DNA of 64,000 bases from Hypoxylon rubiginosum (taxonomy: Eukaryota > Ascomycota > Sordariomycetes > Xylariales > Hypoxylaceae). Made by a program: the position numbers and the translations under genes. Below the pieces are notes generated by a model. That model had not been told where the DNA came from. It saw only the letters and a list, made by a program, of their open reading frames with translations, and did no database searches. The stretch is from contig CADCXA010000030.1 of the NCBI GenBank assembly GCA_902806565.1, positions 744,001 through 808,000 of the forward strand, read 5' to 3'. Of the stretch, positions 1-14,700 are shown one piece after another; the first letter of the stretch is position 1, and each line of letters begins with the position of its first letter.

Positions 1-71
1 TAGAAGTTGAAGTTGTCGTACTCGTCGATGAACAAGGTGTCGAGAGGCCGAGCTTACTTGACAGGCTGCAT

Positions 72-359
72 TTATTCGCTGATTTGCATATTATCAGCAG
101 CCTGTCTATCGTCGACATCCATGCACTCGATAGCTTCCTTGATGGCCCGTATTTCATCAGGGAGCTCGGTATCCTCAAGAGGAGGATACACAGAATCACT
201 GCCTGGCATATGCTGGGCAGTCTCCATATCGTTGATGGCCTGCATCTGTGGAGCAGGCTGCATATTTTCACCAGGTTGCATTTCTTCAACGCCTACCATA
301 CGATCGACCGACTGCGTCTGTCCGACAGCCTGCACATCCGAACAAAAGGGCTCACCGAC
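72..359 (-). other. Open frame continuing past the TAG of the C2H2 gene
   Basis: After the in-frame TAG at 362-360 the same reading frame runs about 95 codons to a TAA at 74-72. The translation is Met/Gln-rich, then acidic (it contains PPLEDTELPDEIRAIKEA), and looks like protein rather than random UTR. I found no convincing intron with matching phase that would remove the TAG: phase-0 donors are poor, and the good GTCCGT and GTGGGC donors do not match acceptor phases nearby. It may be 3' UTR, a C-terminus lost to a nonsense change, a read-through extension, or a spliced exon whose borders I cannot place. Confidence 0.35.
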
Positions 360-1870
<1,511 letters not shown>

Positions 1871-4805
1871 GTTGAATTAGATAACCCGAGTAAGGTGCGG
1901 CTACCAGCTGATATATAATTTTGACGGGCCTTTCTCGAAGGTTTGTAGACGTGTTCGATGGAGGGGTATCTTGTTTTAGTGCGATATGAAGTTTGACTTC
2001 GGTATCTATTGTCGCTAACCGTCGCAAGTCCCAGTAGTATTGGATGTAGTCGTCTCCACCAATAGAGAACCCTCTCGTATGGAATCCAAGTGTTGCGCAG
2101 AAAACAGATCGTATCTGTGGGCGATGCTAGAGAAATTTCCGAACTCAGTACGCGTCACCTTGTGCTTAAGGAAATCCAGGTTGGCTGAGTATGTGTCGTG
2201 ACTGTCGTTTCCCGAGATACTCGAGGCACGAGGTGCGCTCAACAATTATGTATGTTTGGGTAAAACCACACGCGTGGATTGCTTGTTGGATCTCGAACAA
2301 GGTCCGCAAAGCAGCGCAACACACGTTGCGACTACCAAACAAAGATTGCCTATTGTTGCAGGCGAGTGCGAGGGCGAGGGCGGGGTATCGGTATCGTGGG
2401 TGTATATTGCTGTGTAAATCTCGAAACTTAGAAGTTGAATAGAAAGTTCTCAAAGAAGATCGTCAGGCGATACGGTCATTGAGCGCGGTTTTGCGCTGTG
2501 TCGAGGTCGGCAGTCCGTATTCCTGGGAACCAAGCCGAGTCAGTGGTACTGAAAGCAAGCGATGGGATGTTGTATAGGTTGTAAAAGGGTTGAGACTACG
2601 TATGGGTACGTGATATTCCTCGTACACAAGGGAGGCAAAGCGTTGTTTGTAGAATGGGAGCTTGGTGTATGGAGGTAGCACCAAAAAGAATCCGCGATGC
2701 ATCAGTGGCTTTGAAGTGGGAAATCAACTCACGAGTAGATGGGCATGCACCACACGGGCCGAGTAGAAATGCTTACGAGGTGCGGCCCGTGACGAGGGCG
2801 TGAATAGATCCTAAGATCCAGGAGTGGCGCGAAAAGACGTTGTGCGAACTGAGTATTGGAAAAGTGTTGTGCGGTTGCTGGCGAGGGAGGAAAATTAATG
2901 AGAGTGATGAAATAAATCAAATCGAATCGACGTACATGTATTTTAGGTAAGCTCAAGTTCGAGGTACCCGGATACCTACGTAGCTACCGTGGTACCTTGC
3001 TTGGTTCAATGTTGCTTGGGTGCGCGCGACTGGGCTGCTGCTGCAGTGTGCAGTGGATTGACTGCGGTGGATTGACCGGGTCGACTGGGGTTTCTGGAGT
3101 GACTTGGGTACCTAGGCCGGTACTGAGGTACTGCAGTATCGTAGCTGTAGTAGGAAGTTTTGTCGGTGGACAAAGCTTTTACTATGTAGAATGTGCAGGT
3201 TGGGTGGGCGTGGGTACGTGGGTGTGCGGATGTGCATGCGTGTTGGAAGGGAACAGGGACCAGGGACCAGACACCAAGGATAAGAAAGAATTACATATAT
3301 GTACATTTTCCACACTCATGTACCTAAGGCATGTATTTAGGTACTCTCCTCTAGAATCGGCAGGCCCCATATATTTACCTAAGGATAGGTACCTAGTACT
3401 TACAGTTATCTACAACCTTAGGTAAACACTACCTAAACATCAGGCAAATCCATATATGCGGATATTTACCAGTACAATTCAGGAGTCTACTCGAGATGCA
3501 GCCGTCCATTGCTTATTCAATTTCACCACTACCTAAAGGGTTATGTTACAGTGCAGGAAAAATTCTTCCTACTCGAATAACAGTCAAACTTTTCTTGCCC
3601 TCCATTCTCCCTCTTTCACAGCCCTGTAAATTCTGTTAGGACTAATAAAATGATATCGTCTCCTTATAATTACACCCTAAGGTACCTCCGATACTTGGCT
3701 ACATGTATAATGCATGAGGTGTACATAATACGATTTGATGCCGGACCACGACAGCTAAACCGTAATAGGTATATTATTTCTACGCTAGCTGTTCTCGACT
3801 TTACAATCTACTAGAGGTCTTTGAAACCTCTAGAATAAAAAAAGAGAAGTCATAACGGCTGGCTACTTTTTCCTCACAATCATCCAAGTGATTCTGCTTT
3901 TTCTTATTTACATGCATATAAATTCGTAACTGTTCAAATGATATTCCGTACCAAGGTATATAGTCTACTACCATGTAGGTATGTATGTAGACAGTGTTCA
4001 TCTTGGCATCCAGGGACGAGCATTCTGGTTTTAGGCCCACAGAACGTGCTCCGCCTTTATTATCCGCGATATTGACATGATCTCCCCAGACCTTTACTGT
4101 ACCTATCGTCACTACATAGTATATAATCAGCGAAATAGCTTCCGCACCATATGCTTTGTAGGAAGCAAACTGGGTGATAACTTTACTGCCATAGCATTCA
4201 TGACATGTAACACTCAGTCACGCTACTTGAGCTATCATGGAAGGGATGCCGGGAGATTGCCGACAAAACATCTCAAGTACATACATACTGCTGTTCGTAC
4301 AGTGGTAGGCAGTGAAATATGCGGGCTACTTGTCATCGGGATTGCCTAGTTCGAGCCGTTAAGGAAAGGATATGGGATTTGGCGCGTACCGAAGACATGG
4401 TAAGATTTAATAAGACGAGATACCCGGGTTCTATGGATGTAAGTGCTCACATGTTACGAGGTACATTTCGATTTATCTCATTTTGGCACTTTTCATCGTG
4501 AACTGAATCAAGTTCGATATTGTGTCAAGATAGATATTCGAATCTCTCTATATTTGTTGCGAGATACGTTACAATAGCATAACAAATACTACTAGGTGGA
4601 TAAATACCTACATAGATAAATAAATAAAATATCTATTCCGAATATAACGCCTAGCAATAGAGTCTAATCGTGCATCTAAATTTTATAGTTTAATTTTTTA
4701 AGGTTCATATTTATTCCTTTCCTGTTTTATATGTAGGCAAACAATATCTGATAGTGGCCTCAATCGCATTTAACACCTCTCACTTTGCATGATTCAACAT
4801 CGACC
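1871..4805. other. Intergenic region upstream of the C2H2 gene
   Basis: No supported gene. It presumably holds the promoter and a long 5' leader of the minus-strand C2H2 gene, and the promoter of the plus-strand gene at 4806. Several GGTACC/CCTAGG-type words occur between about 2960 and 3430, including a tandem GGGACCA pair near 3255. From about 4500 to 4760 the DNA becomes clearly AT-rich. Confidence 0.6.
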
Positions 4806-5727
4806 ATGTCGAAATTCACGTCTTCGACGGCTCGGTCCGACTCAACCATTCCCACATCGACATCACTAGAAAAAATATACGAAGACCCGACTTGGAAATT
4901 TACGAATACGCAAGATCTCTTTGAGAAAATCAATTCTGTTTCTGGGGATTTCCTTATTGTCACAGGTATATAAATTGCTACCTTTATATCCACATACGTT
5001 ATCAGCTAATAACTTAGATGTATCTCCGAGTAGTTTTGCCCAGATTGAAAAAGAGCGATCGATCCGGCGTCGTCGATTTCGTTGGCGTCGCTATTACGTC
5101 GAGCCGCATGTTCTCATTATCGCAATCCCTACCGCCGTCCACGAGAGCCTTCATATAACGCTCTATATGGAATATCAAAGCCAACTTTGCCGGATTGGCA
5201 TTCAAAATACCTGGGCAACGAAAGGTGCTAGCACATTTCAAGCCAGCCATCCCGAGGGAGATAGTGCAGAGGGTGACTCCTCTGGGGGTCCAAGGCCCCA
5301 ACGTAAAGGTAACAATTGGCCAACACTAGTCATCGAAGCTGGAGACTCAGAGTCCTTAAATCAGCTACGTATGGATATGCGTTGGTGGTTTGCGGTGTCA
5401 GATCACAAGGTAAAGATCGTAATACTCGCTAAGCTCGATCGAAGACAGCCTAAGATTATCTTGGAGAAATGGGAGGAGGAGGCGGCGACTAGATTAGGAG
5501 CTACGACTACTAGACGAGCAGCGGCCCTCCAACCGGTGCTAAAGCAAGAGATCATGATTAGCCACGACGAGACGACAAGCCCAATATCGTACAATGTCAC
5601 CAAGGGGCCACTGGTATTGGAGTTTAGACTTCTTTATCTTCGAGAGCCAGGGCCGCAAGAGAGCGATTTTATAATCAGTATTTCAGATTTGCAACGCTAT
5701 GCGGAGGCAGTCTGGGACAAAGTATAA
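4806..5727 (+). CDS. Fungal orphan protein, possible PD-(D/E)XK-like fold
   Basis: Two exons, 4806-4965 and 5018-5727, with a 52-nt intron ending after a CTAAT branch-like site, give about 289 aa. A nearer acceptor at 5005 is also in frame and would add four residues. The first ATG of the frame is at 4806. The second half contains WPTLVIEAGDSES, then an LRxDxRWW segment, VKIVIL and IILEKWE. I recognise this arrangement from lineage-specific fungal hypothetical proteins. A hydrophobic strand ending in an acidic residue, followed by a charged helix and another strand, recalls Uma2/restriction-endonuclease-like folds, but that is an inference. There is no signal peptide or membrane segment. The gene stands alone between large non-coding regions, which fits an accessory gene. 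Confidence 0.65.
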
Positions 5728-8700
5728 AAATATGTACCTCATAAGGGGGCTTGGGGGGCAGCGGGGATGGGTCAGTAGAGCCAGCGGATCCGTGTTAGAG
5801 ATGTTGCTTATTTGGGGACCAAATATCATTTTATGTCGAATATGATAGACTTGCATCAAACGGCGCACTATCATTCTCCTCACGGCATGACTTAGATTAC
5901 ATTAACTAGGTCCCTTTGTACAATATAGGAGATACGTAAGCAGCCCCCTCTAGCACTCATGTACCATACCTTACTGTGCTCGAGGTCCAAAGACAATAAA
6001 ACGAAACACGGTTAGTCAAGGGTGTTGCAGCCATCCGTAAGTTATGGTCTCATGTGGCCATACTATTCGGCCATCGACGACAAAACAATACCATGCCATG
6101 TATGATGTCCTCGACGGCGTTCCCTCGCAAGTGGCTACGACAACGCTTCTGCCGTCGCCCTATGGGAGGGTTGTGCTGTGGGGAAAAAGCATGGACTCGC
6201 GAGCCTATCCCTGCGCATGAGATTTCCAAACAGACCCGAAATTGGCTCTAGCCCCAATACAGAAATATTCTGGAAGATTTCGAGAAGCATAACGGGCTGA
6301 ACGGGGAGATGCCGGCGTTGAAATGCAAGTACCTATCTACACTAGGTACCTACTTGAGGTACCTAAGGGGTAGGGGGTATTTCTTTTTTAGAAATCATGC
6401 CCCCCGTCCCACACACCATCCCAACGGTGCGTCGCGCGTGCCCGAAACTGCTTGGTAACAGAATTATTACATATCTCGGTGAGCTGCATTTCATTACCTC
6501 CTTATTCCAATACCGTAGCCATCGGTTTCGGTACCACAGAGATCATGCTTTATCTCTTCGGACGGATGGACGTCATGGCTCCCTATTCCTTGGATTGGGT
6601 CTGGGAAATGGATCGTTCCTTGGTCCGTGGCATGGAAATCTCCCGCACCTTGTCTAGCGGCGCCTTCATTTCGCTGGTCTCGACATGGCATTGCGACAAT
6701 GACATCAATTCATTTCAAGTCTCGGGGTCGAAGCATTCTAGAAGCTCTTCCGCTTCATCCACTTAAGTTAGCGCCAACGAGGAATACATTTACCATACTA
6801 TTCGGTCCATAATTTGTAGGACCACCATTAGGTGGTTAACCTACCGCCCCTAAGTCGACTATCGTGACTTACACTCTGCTTAAGTCAAGTTGTCCTACTC
6901 TCGTATACTACTTATGATGTATACCTCGTAAGTAATCCCTAGCTACATATGTACGCTATACGTTTTTTGGCACCGAGTATTCAGCTTCGAAAGAAAGGCG
7001 CGAATATTTAAGATAAAATTTGTGAAACCTCCTCGAGAATAAGCAGTGTCTGGCAGCTCCTAGCCTGCCCCTGAGTGAGGCGGAAGTTAGCCACTCTCAC
7101 TACGTAAACAATTCAGATTATCTACACTTTCTGATAATAACCAGATATTCTAATTGATAATAAAATCATCCTAAACACTAGCTTGTATCTAATCTGTCCT
7201 CTACGAAAGCTCATTATAAATCATCACCTTACCAAAGCGCATAATACCAATTTGCATACAGGTATCAAGTTTCTCCGCCAGCTTGGAGAGCTTTTGAATA
7301 ACGCTAGACTACAACGAAGAGAGAGCGTTTCTTATGAGGAAGCTATTTTTAGGAATCGATTTGGGTAAGCCAAGTTCGAAAGTCTCCCTAAGATCGAGGG
7401 CCTACGGCAGCTTGGAACTAGGACGAACCCCTAGACTGCATGAAGAGAACATGACCGTATGCCACGTTGCTAAGTGACATGTCGAATATGAGCTCCTACT
7501 TTAGTATTTCTTAGTCACTCCACTAAGAATTAGCTTAGACATGTCTTGATCCACTTGGCAGCAAATATCTTGATGCCAATATCTTCGTCGATTCAGCTGT
7601 CTTTACTACTCCGTATTAGCAAGGAGACAACAACTAGACTGCGTCATCTACGGTTACAACTAAGGCAGAGGTCTTTTTATTAAAATCAACATGGCACCAT
7701 TCTTATTGTGCTTGAATATTGTTATGGTTTACCCGTCATAATACATCTACCCTCTACCGGCCCGGAAAGACCCACTGCTCCAAAACTTAGCTGCCGAGGA
7801 GTTCGTGTCCCAGATCTAGCTTAGTCCATCCGAGCGAGTGACATGATGGCAGCTCACAAGCAGGTGGAGATGATAGATGAGCTCTGGGCTGGGGAAAGGA
7901 CGCAATTATTAGATCTCAGCACCATCCAAGTTCTGGTCATTGCGAAGTTATGGAGCTTTGAAGGCGATGGTGGTAATGTGACACGCACCACCCTTCGTTC
8001 TACTCCTAGCAAACCAAGCAGACAGCTTTCCACAGGTCCCTAGATCGTGGTCGTTGCCGTCTACTAACCAAGACAGTTTGCTAATCATTCTCGTCTGGTG
8101 ACATGTGTCTGACGTGGCTACCGTGAGGACCCTAGGACCCCTAGCCCTGGTCCACGTTAACCACTTCTCTACTATATAATGCTAATCATATCATCACCTA
8201 CTTCGACCAGCACATAACCAAAGACAATTGGTATGAAATTGTTTTGTAAGAAGACCAGTGCTAAAAAGAGAGGGGGGAAAGAGTAACGCGCACAGAGATC
8301 GACGGGGCGGAAATACTCTAAGAGATATTTACAGTACGACTAGAATTACGACACGGCACTGTCAAGACATGTCTAACATACCTATCATGCCAATGGAGCT
8401 ACTTGCCATAGGGCTACTCAAAAGCTAGCGCGGCAAGCTCACTCCGTATAATCGTGGATCAAGATAAGATCTATACGTTTTGCTATCGTTGGAAGTCTTG
8501 CAATGAGATGTGGTCATAAAAGGGGCAGAATGGCTGAATGGGTTCGAGGTTGGCAATGCCAATTGGGGTCATGCCACTGTCGCCAGTTCGTAAAATGAAC
8601 CCCAATACTAAACGTCGAACTTTCTACACCGTAGCTAACCAGTTGATCTTGCCACGATGGTGCTGGCCAGAACAGCCTATACCGGCATTGTTGCATGGTA

Positions 8701-11700
8701 AGAAAGATACCCCAAGGACACAACCAATGTTGACTGTTCGGCGATCATCTACCGTGAAGATCTACCGTGCTGATACGCTTCGCAGGCGGTTTATTAAGAA
8801 GCGGTGACCATGGCTTACATTAGCTACTAACATACATACCTCGCACATACGAGAGCTCCACAACTATTCCATACTACGTCTTTCCACCTACGACAACGGA
8901 GCTGAGCTCTTGAATAAGGTAAGTTAGCTAGCTGCCTATGGTTTGTTCAAGGCAGAAAAAGGGACTTGAATGGGGTGGTGTTTCTATTGCTGACTCGAAA
9001 TGAATAATCACCATCATCCAACGATTATATACAAGGCGAATTGCTGAAAACTCGGTTGTCGGCGCCAAGCAGGGAATGCCCCCGGTCATTCCGGCTCCCG
9101 GATCACCATCCGCGCCCCGTCTGCCCGTGTGTCACAACGTAGCAATGACCCAGTACTACCTCGCGCGAACCCAGAACCGGTGAGAGCCCCTGTCGGTACG
9201 CTCCCTGTCTCGCCAATGCCACCCCTGGAGACCCTTCCTCTGGGTAATCCGACACTCTGGGACGGCAGAAATGCCCGAGAAGAAGCACGGTTGCTTAGGG
9301 GCGATTCTCGCTCGCCTATTCGTCTGCGTACACACGGTTCGCATTTCAGTCAGGTCAGTATGCCTGCCTTCTGAAGCTTGTTCGTGCAGAGCAGTTCATC
9401 GACGAGCGATCGCGTTTCCAATACTACCGAGCACCAAAGCACGTGGATATTTTGCGCTCAGGCGTTTTTCCATTCTCGTCAACGAACAGAAACACCCTTG
9501 CTCGCGCAAGGACCTGAGACAAACGCCTAGACCACTTGCGTCAAACCTCCGAACTTGACATTCTTCTCGCCCATTTCCACCTGGAGACCCATGTTCTTCT
9601 TCCCTGTTTACACTCCCCCATAAAATTTGTTTACAGTTGACGTGCATATAGAAGCGCCCGATCGCGCAACCAGCTACGTCCTATGATTTCACACGAGGCG
9701 GACAATTCCATGAGCTTAACAGCCCTACTATATAATAATAGCCTACGCAACATTTGCTCACCCGATATCGCAACGTATATTTGAACGTTCACGTTAAGAG
9801 TATTTGTCTCTCTTCAAAAATTCATGCATATGAAGCCAGTTTAGTACCGGTCATGAACATATACACATGCTCAATACTCGTTTGGTGATGAGTGCACAAG
9901 AAGGAAAAAATTACACATCGTCATATTTAGGAAGGCTGGTATAGAAAAAGAATTGAGTGTTGCAGAACCTACCACAATCCAAAAGCTAGCTGCTAGCTGT
10001 TAGAAGCAGTTCATATTTCTATTATTCTATAATACTTCTAGTTTTCACTCTATGAGAATGCGCGAGAATGAGCGCACCAGTACGCACAGATCGTGATTGC
10101 TCGAATCCTACCGTACTTCGCCCTAGAATAGCTGTGAAATGTTATACCGGTGGTAAGATGATTGCACGTTGGACAACATGCCTAATACCTACCTACCTCC
10201 TAGGTTGTCTCGTGACTATATGAGTACCTAACCAGTATTGTTACGGGATTCGAGCCATATCCCTAAGTAGATTTGGACAGCGAAGGTCGGAGACGACATC
10301 GTCACTGTAATGAACTACGGCCTTGGAATACTGTATCAAAATAACATTTCCCCCTTATTTCGGGGAAGCTCTGCTCGTGACAACCCCTTTATTCTTGGCT
10401 TATTCCTCTCTCCGGCAGACGTTTCGTAGTTGGATTTTCGGTATCGCATTATCTCAAAACGACTATTGCATTGCTTACGCATTGTCTTGTCAAAGCACTG
10501 AGAAGTTAGGTTGAGACGATATTTCTCTGTTTAGGGTCTTCAAGTCATGTATTGACATCCGTTCGCCTCCCCTTGTACTCGGCCGAGCCCAGGTGCGATG
10601 ATCATATCATGACTTCTGAGGCAAAGGACCGTGCATGGTGAGAAAGCGACTATTTGGGTTCTTCATACTTCGGCAGTTGCTTTCGCAGTATGAAAATTCC
10701 CAGGATGCCAGCTACGGCAAGAGCCGCTGGCAAGTGACCTTCCTATGGGCACCACTCGCTTCATGGTATATGGCTGTCAGCAGGCGCCAACAGCCAGGAT
10801 CTGTCAATAATAAGAGCATCTAAAAGGTTTGCCGTCAGCCCTGCCATTAGCCTCTATTACAAGGCGAGCATTTATTTCAAGATATAGTAACAAGACCCCT
10901 GAGATTCTAGAGCGGCCATTACATGACCCTAAAAGTCGAGTTACAAGTATCATACAGAAAACCCGTGATTAATTTGACTAATCTCGGCCTTTCTCTCAAC
11001 ATCAATATCATCTACCTAGTCACCGGTAGGTCGGTGATTGACAGTGGCTGAAGCCACCTATGACGCGGCGCCGAGACGGAGAATTGATGCCCAATTCCTA
11101 ACGACGATCTTTCGTGCCCGCTGATCTGGGTAAGCTTTCTGTTAGGCAGCCCGCGAAGAAGATAATCGTGCTATGAACCTCCTTAGGGCCGAAAAAACCC
11201 TGAAGATCAAGAAATAAATTTCTCGAACCCTTTCGAGACCTGGTGGCTTGCCCCAACTCTGTGGGGATTTCATGGTTCCTCGATAACGTAGCATTGACGG
11301 GACCCTTTCGGACCTGAGTTCTGAGGCAGTCGGCTGGTAGGGGATAGGAACAAGGTTAGCGTCAGTCGTCTTATGGTAATTTGTTTCATGCATTCGACTG
11401 ACTAGCTCAGTAGCTTGTTTGAACCAAGCCTAGTGATTCCTTCAGGGGACGGCGGAAGGTCCACGTTTTCTCAGGGCCTATTCATTAGTTAGGTAGCTTT
11501 CGAGCAACCGGATCGACAGCCGTCGGGTAGTCCGTCTTGTCAAGTCCTTCAGCTTCTAAAGGCATTGGGTTGGGTTCCAAATGAAGCCACCGACCCGGAC
11601 GAAAGAAGCTCTTGGCTTGATCGATACCGTCTCCACCCCTTCAGCATCGCCAACCCCCACGGGGCCTTGGGCTAGGAGCTTAGGCGATGCACTAGCAGCG

Positions 11701-14700
11701 CAATGTACCGCCCTGGATCGCTTGACAGGGCCCATGAGCAAAATTTTTGCATGCGAGCAGCCTACGAGAATGGAAGCGGCAGGGATGTACTATTGAATAG
11801 CTGAAATGTGATAATGCTATGTAAATGGTTTGGGATGGCTTCTCGTGGGGTCAATAGCCGAATTAATTTTGGCAGCTCATTTTACTCGCTTCGTAGGTCC
11901 CCCGTGTGTCAATATTGTCTCCTCAACATATACAGACGGTCTGTCCTGACCTTGGTGCTAAATTTCTCGCAAAGTTCTGTCCGTTTATAGAGTCGTGAAA
12001 GGACCACACATCATTTCCACATGTTAGTAGCGATATTCTATTATTATCATAGCCTTTAAAAATACTGCTGGGTTACGTGTACTCAGGCCATAAGGTTGCC
12101 GAGGGCTGTCATATTATACGCCAGGGGATGTTCACAGAAGCCCCTGTACAGCAAAGATCAGCCCTTGAGATAACGTCGTGAAGCCACTCAGCAAGTTAGC
12201 AAGCTGCATGAATTTCATGTCTAATGATCGATATCCTAGTTAATAACCTTGGGATAGTCGACATGTCACAATCCTTATACGCCACCACTGGTTCGTTAAT
12301 GTGCGCACATTACGGTTTGTGCATATTATAGGGGTAATTATCCATCCGGGGCTCAGTCTCATAAGCAGGGTGAGCAGGATGGCACGTAGTAATCTTTATA
12401 GCCCGTATATAATAGCTGGATAATATAATATCATTATTTTTTTTAAAGTGTTGCAAATGTCCATATTACCTCCAGTCCATGTAGCTCGACCCTCGTGTGC
12501 TCTTATTAACATGTTCCTAATCGAACTTCTAAAGTTTTGTTCCCTTTCCCCAAAATGTGGATGTGGTAATGTTTGTTAGCAAAGTACGGTAAGGAACAAT
12601 GAATCTTGAAAACTTCGTATTGTGAATTGGCTGCTCACGATCTCGCGATAATAGTGCTATTGCAGATTTATGTTATTTCACAATTAAGCCTCACACCCAG
12701 ATTATCGCTATCCGACTCCTCCCTACCTACAATCACCTCGAGAAACATATCTACTCCCTCAGAACAGAACATATCGAATGGAATAGGGGCTAGTGTCGGA
12801 AGCGTTGCTTTATACACATGGAGGTTGCCAACAAGCCTAGCTGTTCCCCGACGATGCCACAAACAGCGATGCCCCCGAGGCCAGCCGGTGATTCAGGGGG
12901 TCATAGCAAGATTCCAAAGGGTACGATTTACGACAGCCCCCAGATTCGCTCGATGTCAATGGTAAGATCCCTGTAGCTATTCTAGCTATCTCACCGTTGC
13001 CTCGAGTGTCAGACGTGATCCTGCAGACGGACGATTCTATACAAACTTTGCCGCAACCAAGTCGGTACCGAGGTTCGACTAAGGTCGGAATAGGAGTTCG
13101 AGGGTCCATCGTGGTACCCTCTCTATCACACCTTCACCACATCCTATCTCCAACTTCGAAGGATTCGCAACCAAGTTGCCGAGGCCGACAAAGATCGTAC
13201 CAGTGTCATGCGAACCGTGGTGCCAGTGTCCAGGCCAGTGTGGTGTGACGAGGTCGGTATCTAATTGCTAACAGTCATATCCTCCACCGCACAAAGCAAC
13301 GTCGTTCGGGTCGTAGTGTTATTGGCCACTTTATTCAGCCGCCGCCATGATGTTTGTCTGCGAGATCCGAATAGAATGCAACCTTGATGTTGCATTACAC
13401 GGTTGCGATGGTGACGTGTCGGAAGTATGTAGGTACGCCAGCCCCTAACCAGTCACAAAGTACCAATGGAACTTATCAATTGCTGATTCGAATTGGATTG
13501 TCAGTCGCATTGTGCCAAGATTTAATTGCCTAGTACAGTGGTAGATAGAATAGAGCCCCTATACATATTTCAATATTGAAGACCATTCACCGCCTTCCCC
13601 TGATACTGGCATATGGTGTCGACGTACCGTAAAATTGATATTTGGATGATAAGAACCGATGTCAGTAGATATTATTACGTACTTTAGTTAACTGGCTTGA
13701 ATATAACGGGGGTCGATGTACATCGCAACGACCTCTTGACGTTGATATCTTCGTTGGCCTAGGAGGAGCATCTTGTAAAACATACCTAGGTAGTGATATA
13801 TAAGCTCAAACACTAGATATTGTATACATATGATTTAAATGATATTAATATAATTACCAATGTATTATGCTCCTAAAATTCTACCTGTCACCCAGATGGA
13901 TGTTTGCTTTGCATTGTTAACTTGTTATCACTATGAAGTGCGTACTCCGGACTGGCATTATTAACATTGCTCAAACATTAGAAAATGAAAATATCATAGC
14001 TGTGTCGACGTGAGAAAATATACAGTATTAGCAATACAGGATAACATATAGGCTGACATATAATTTTAGCCTTGGATGCATTGTGTTTTCCCTCTAAATA
14101 TGTGAGATTGCGGTCTCTTAGGTAGCTAGGTATGCTAAGAGGTACCGGTCAGGGTCTTATTAGGTCTCACCATTCAAGTAGGAATACAGGTCTATTGGCG
14201 CGAGAAGGAGAGAAGGGGCCCATTTGTCCCTATGCCCTTTGTCCATGTAACATATCCGGTGCTTAGTAGCCCTTAGGACCATACCTCTCTACAGTTTTCC
14301 ACTTACCTGGGTAGGTACCTGAGTTTATAGAAGGTAATATCCAGCATTGAGGGATGTCACATTAGTGCAAAGCGATTAACAGTGAAAACAGATAATGTAT
14401 GAAGCTTGGATCCCGAGTCAAACGCTAGGTGGGAAAGGAGAGCCGAAAAAGCACAGCAGAAAGATTAGGTGAGTTGCCTTGGAAACTGGATGAGTTTATT
14501 AACATTAGCAATATTAAGACTAGTTTGCTCGCTTCCAAATTGTCCTGTCTTCATCTATAGCTTCTGCTCAGTATGATTTATCTATATTAGGTACCTAGGG
14601 GTAAATACGTAGGTAGATACCTATCTACCTTGTACCTACCCACGGCAGCTATTTTGACTCTAGGCTTCTCGAGCAACAGTTAGCAGAGAAATTAATTATC

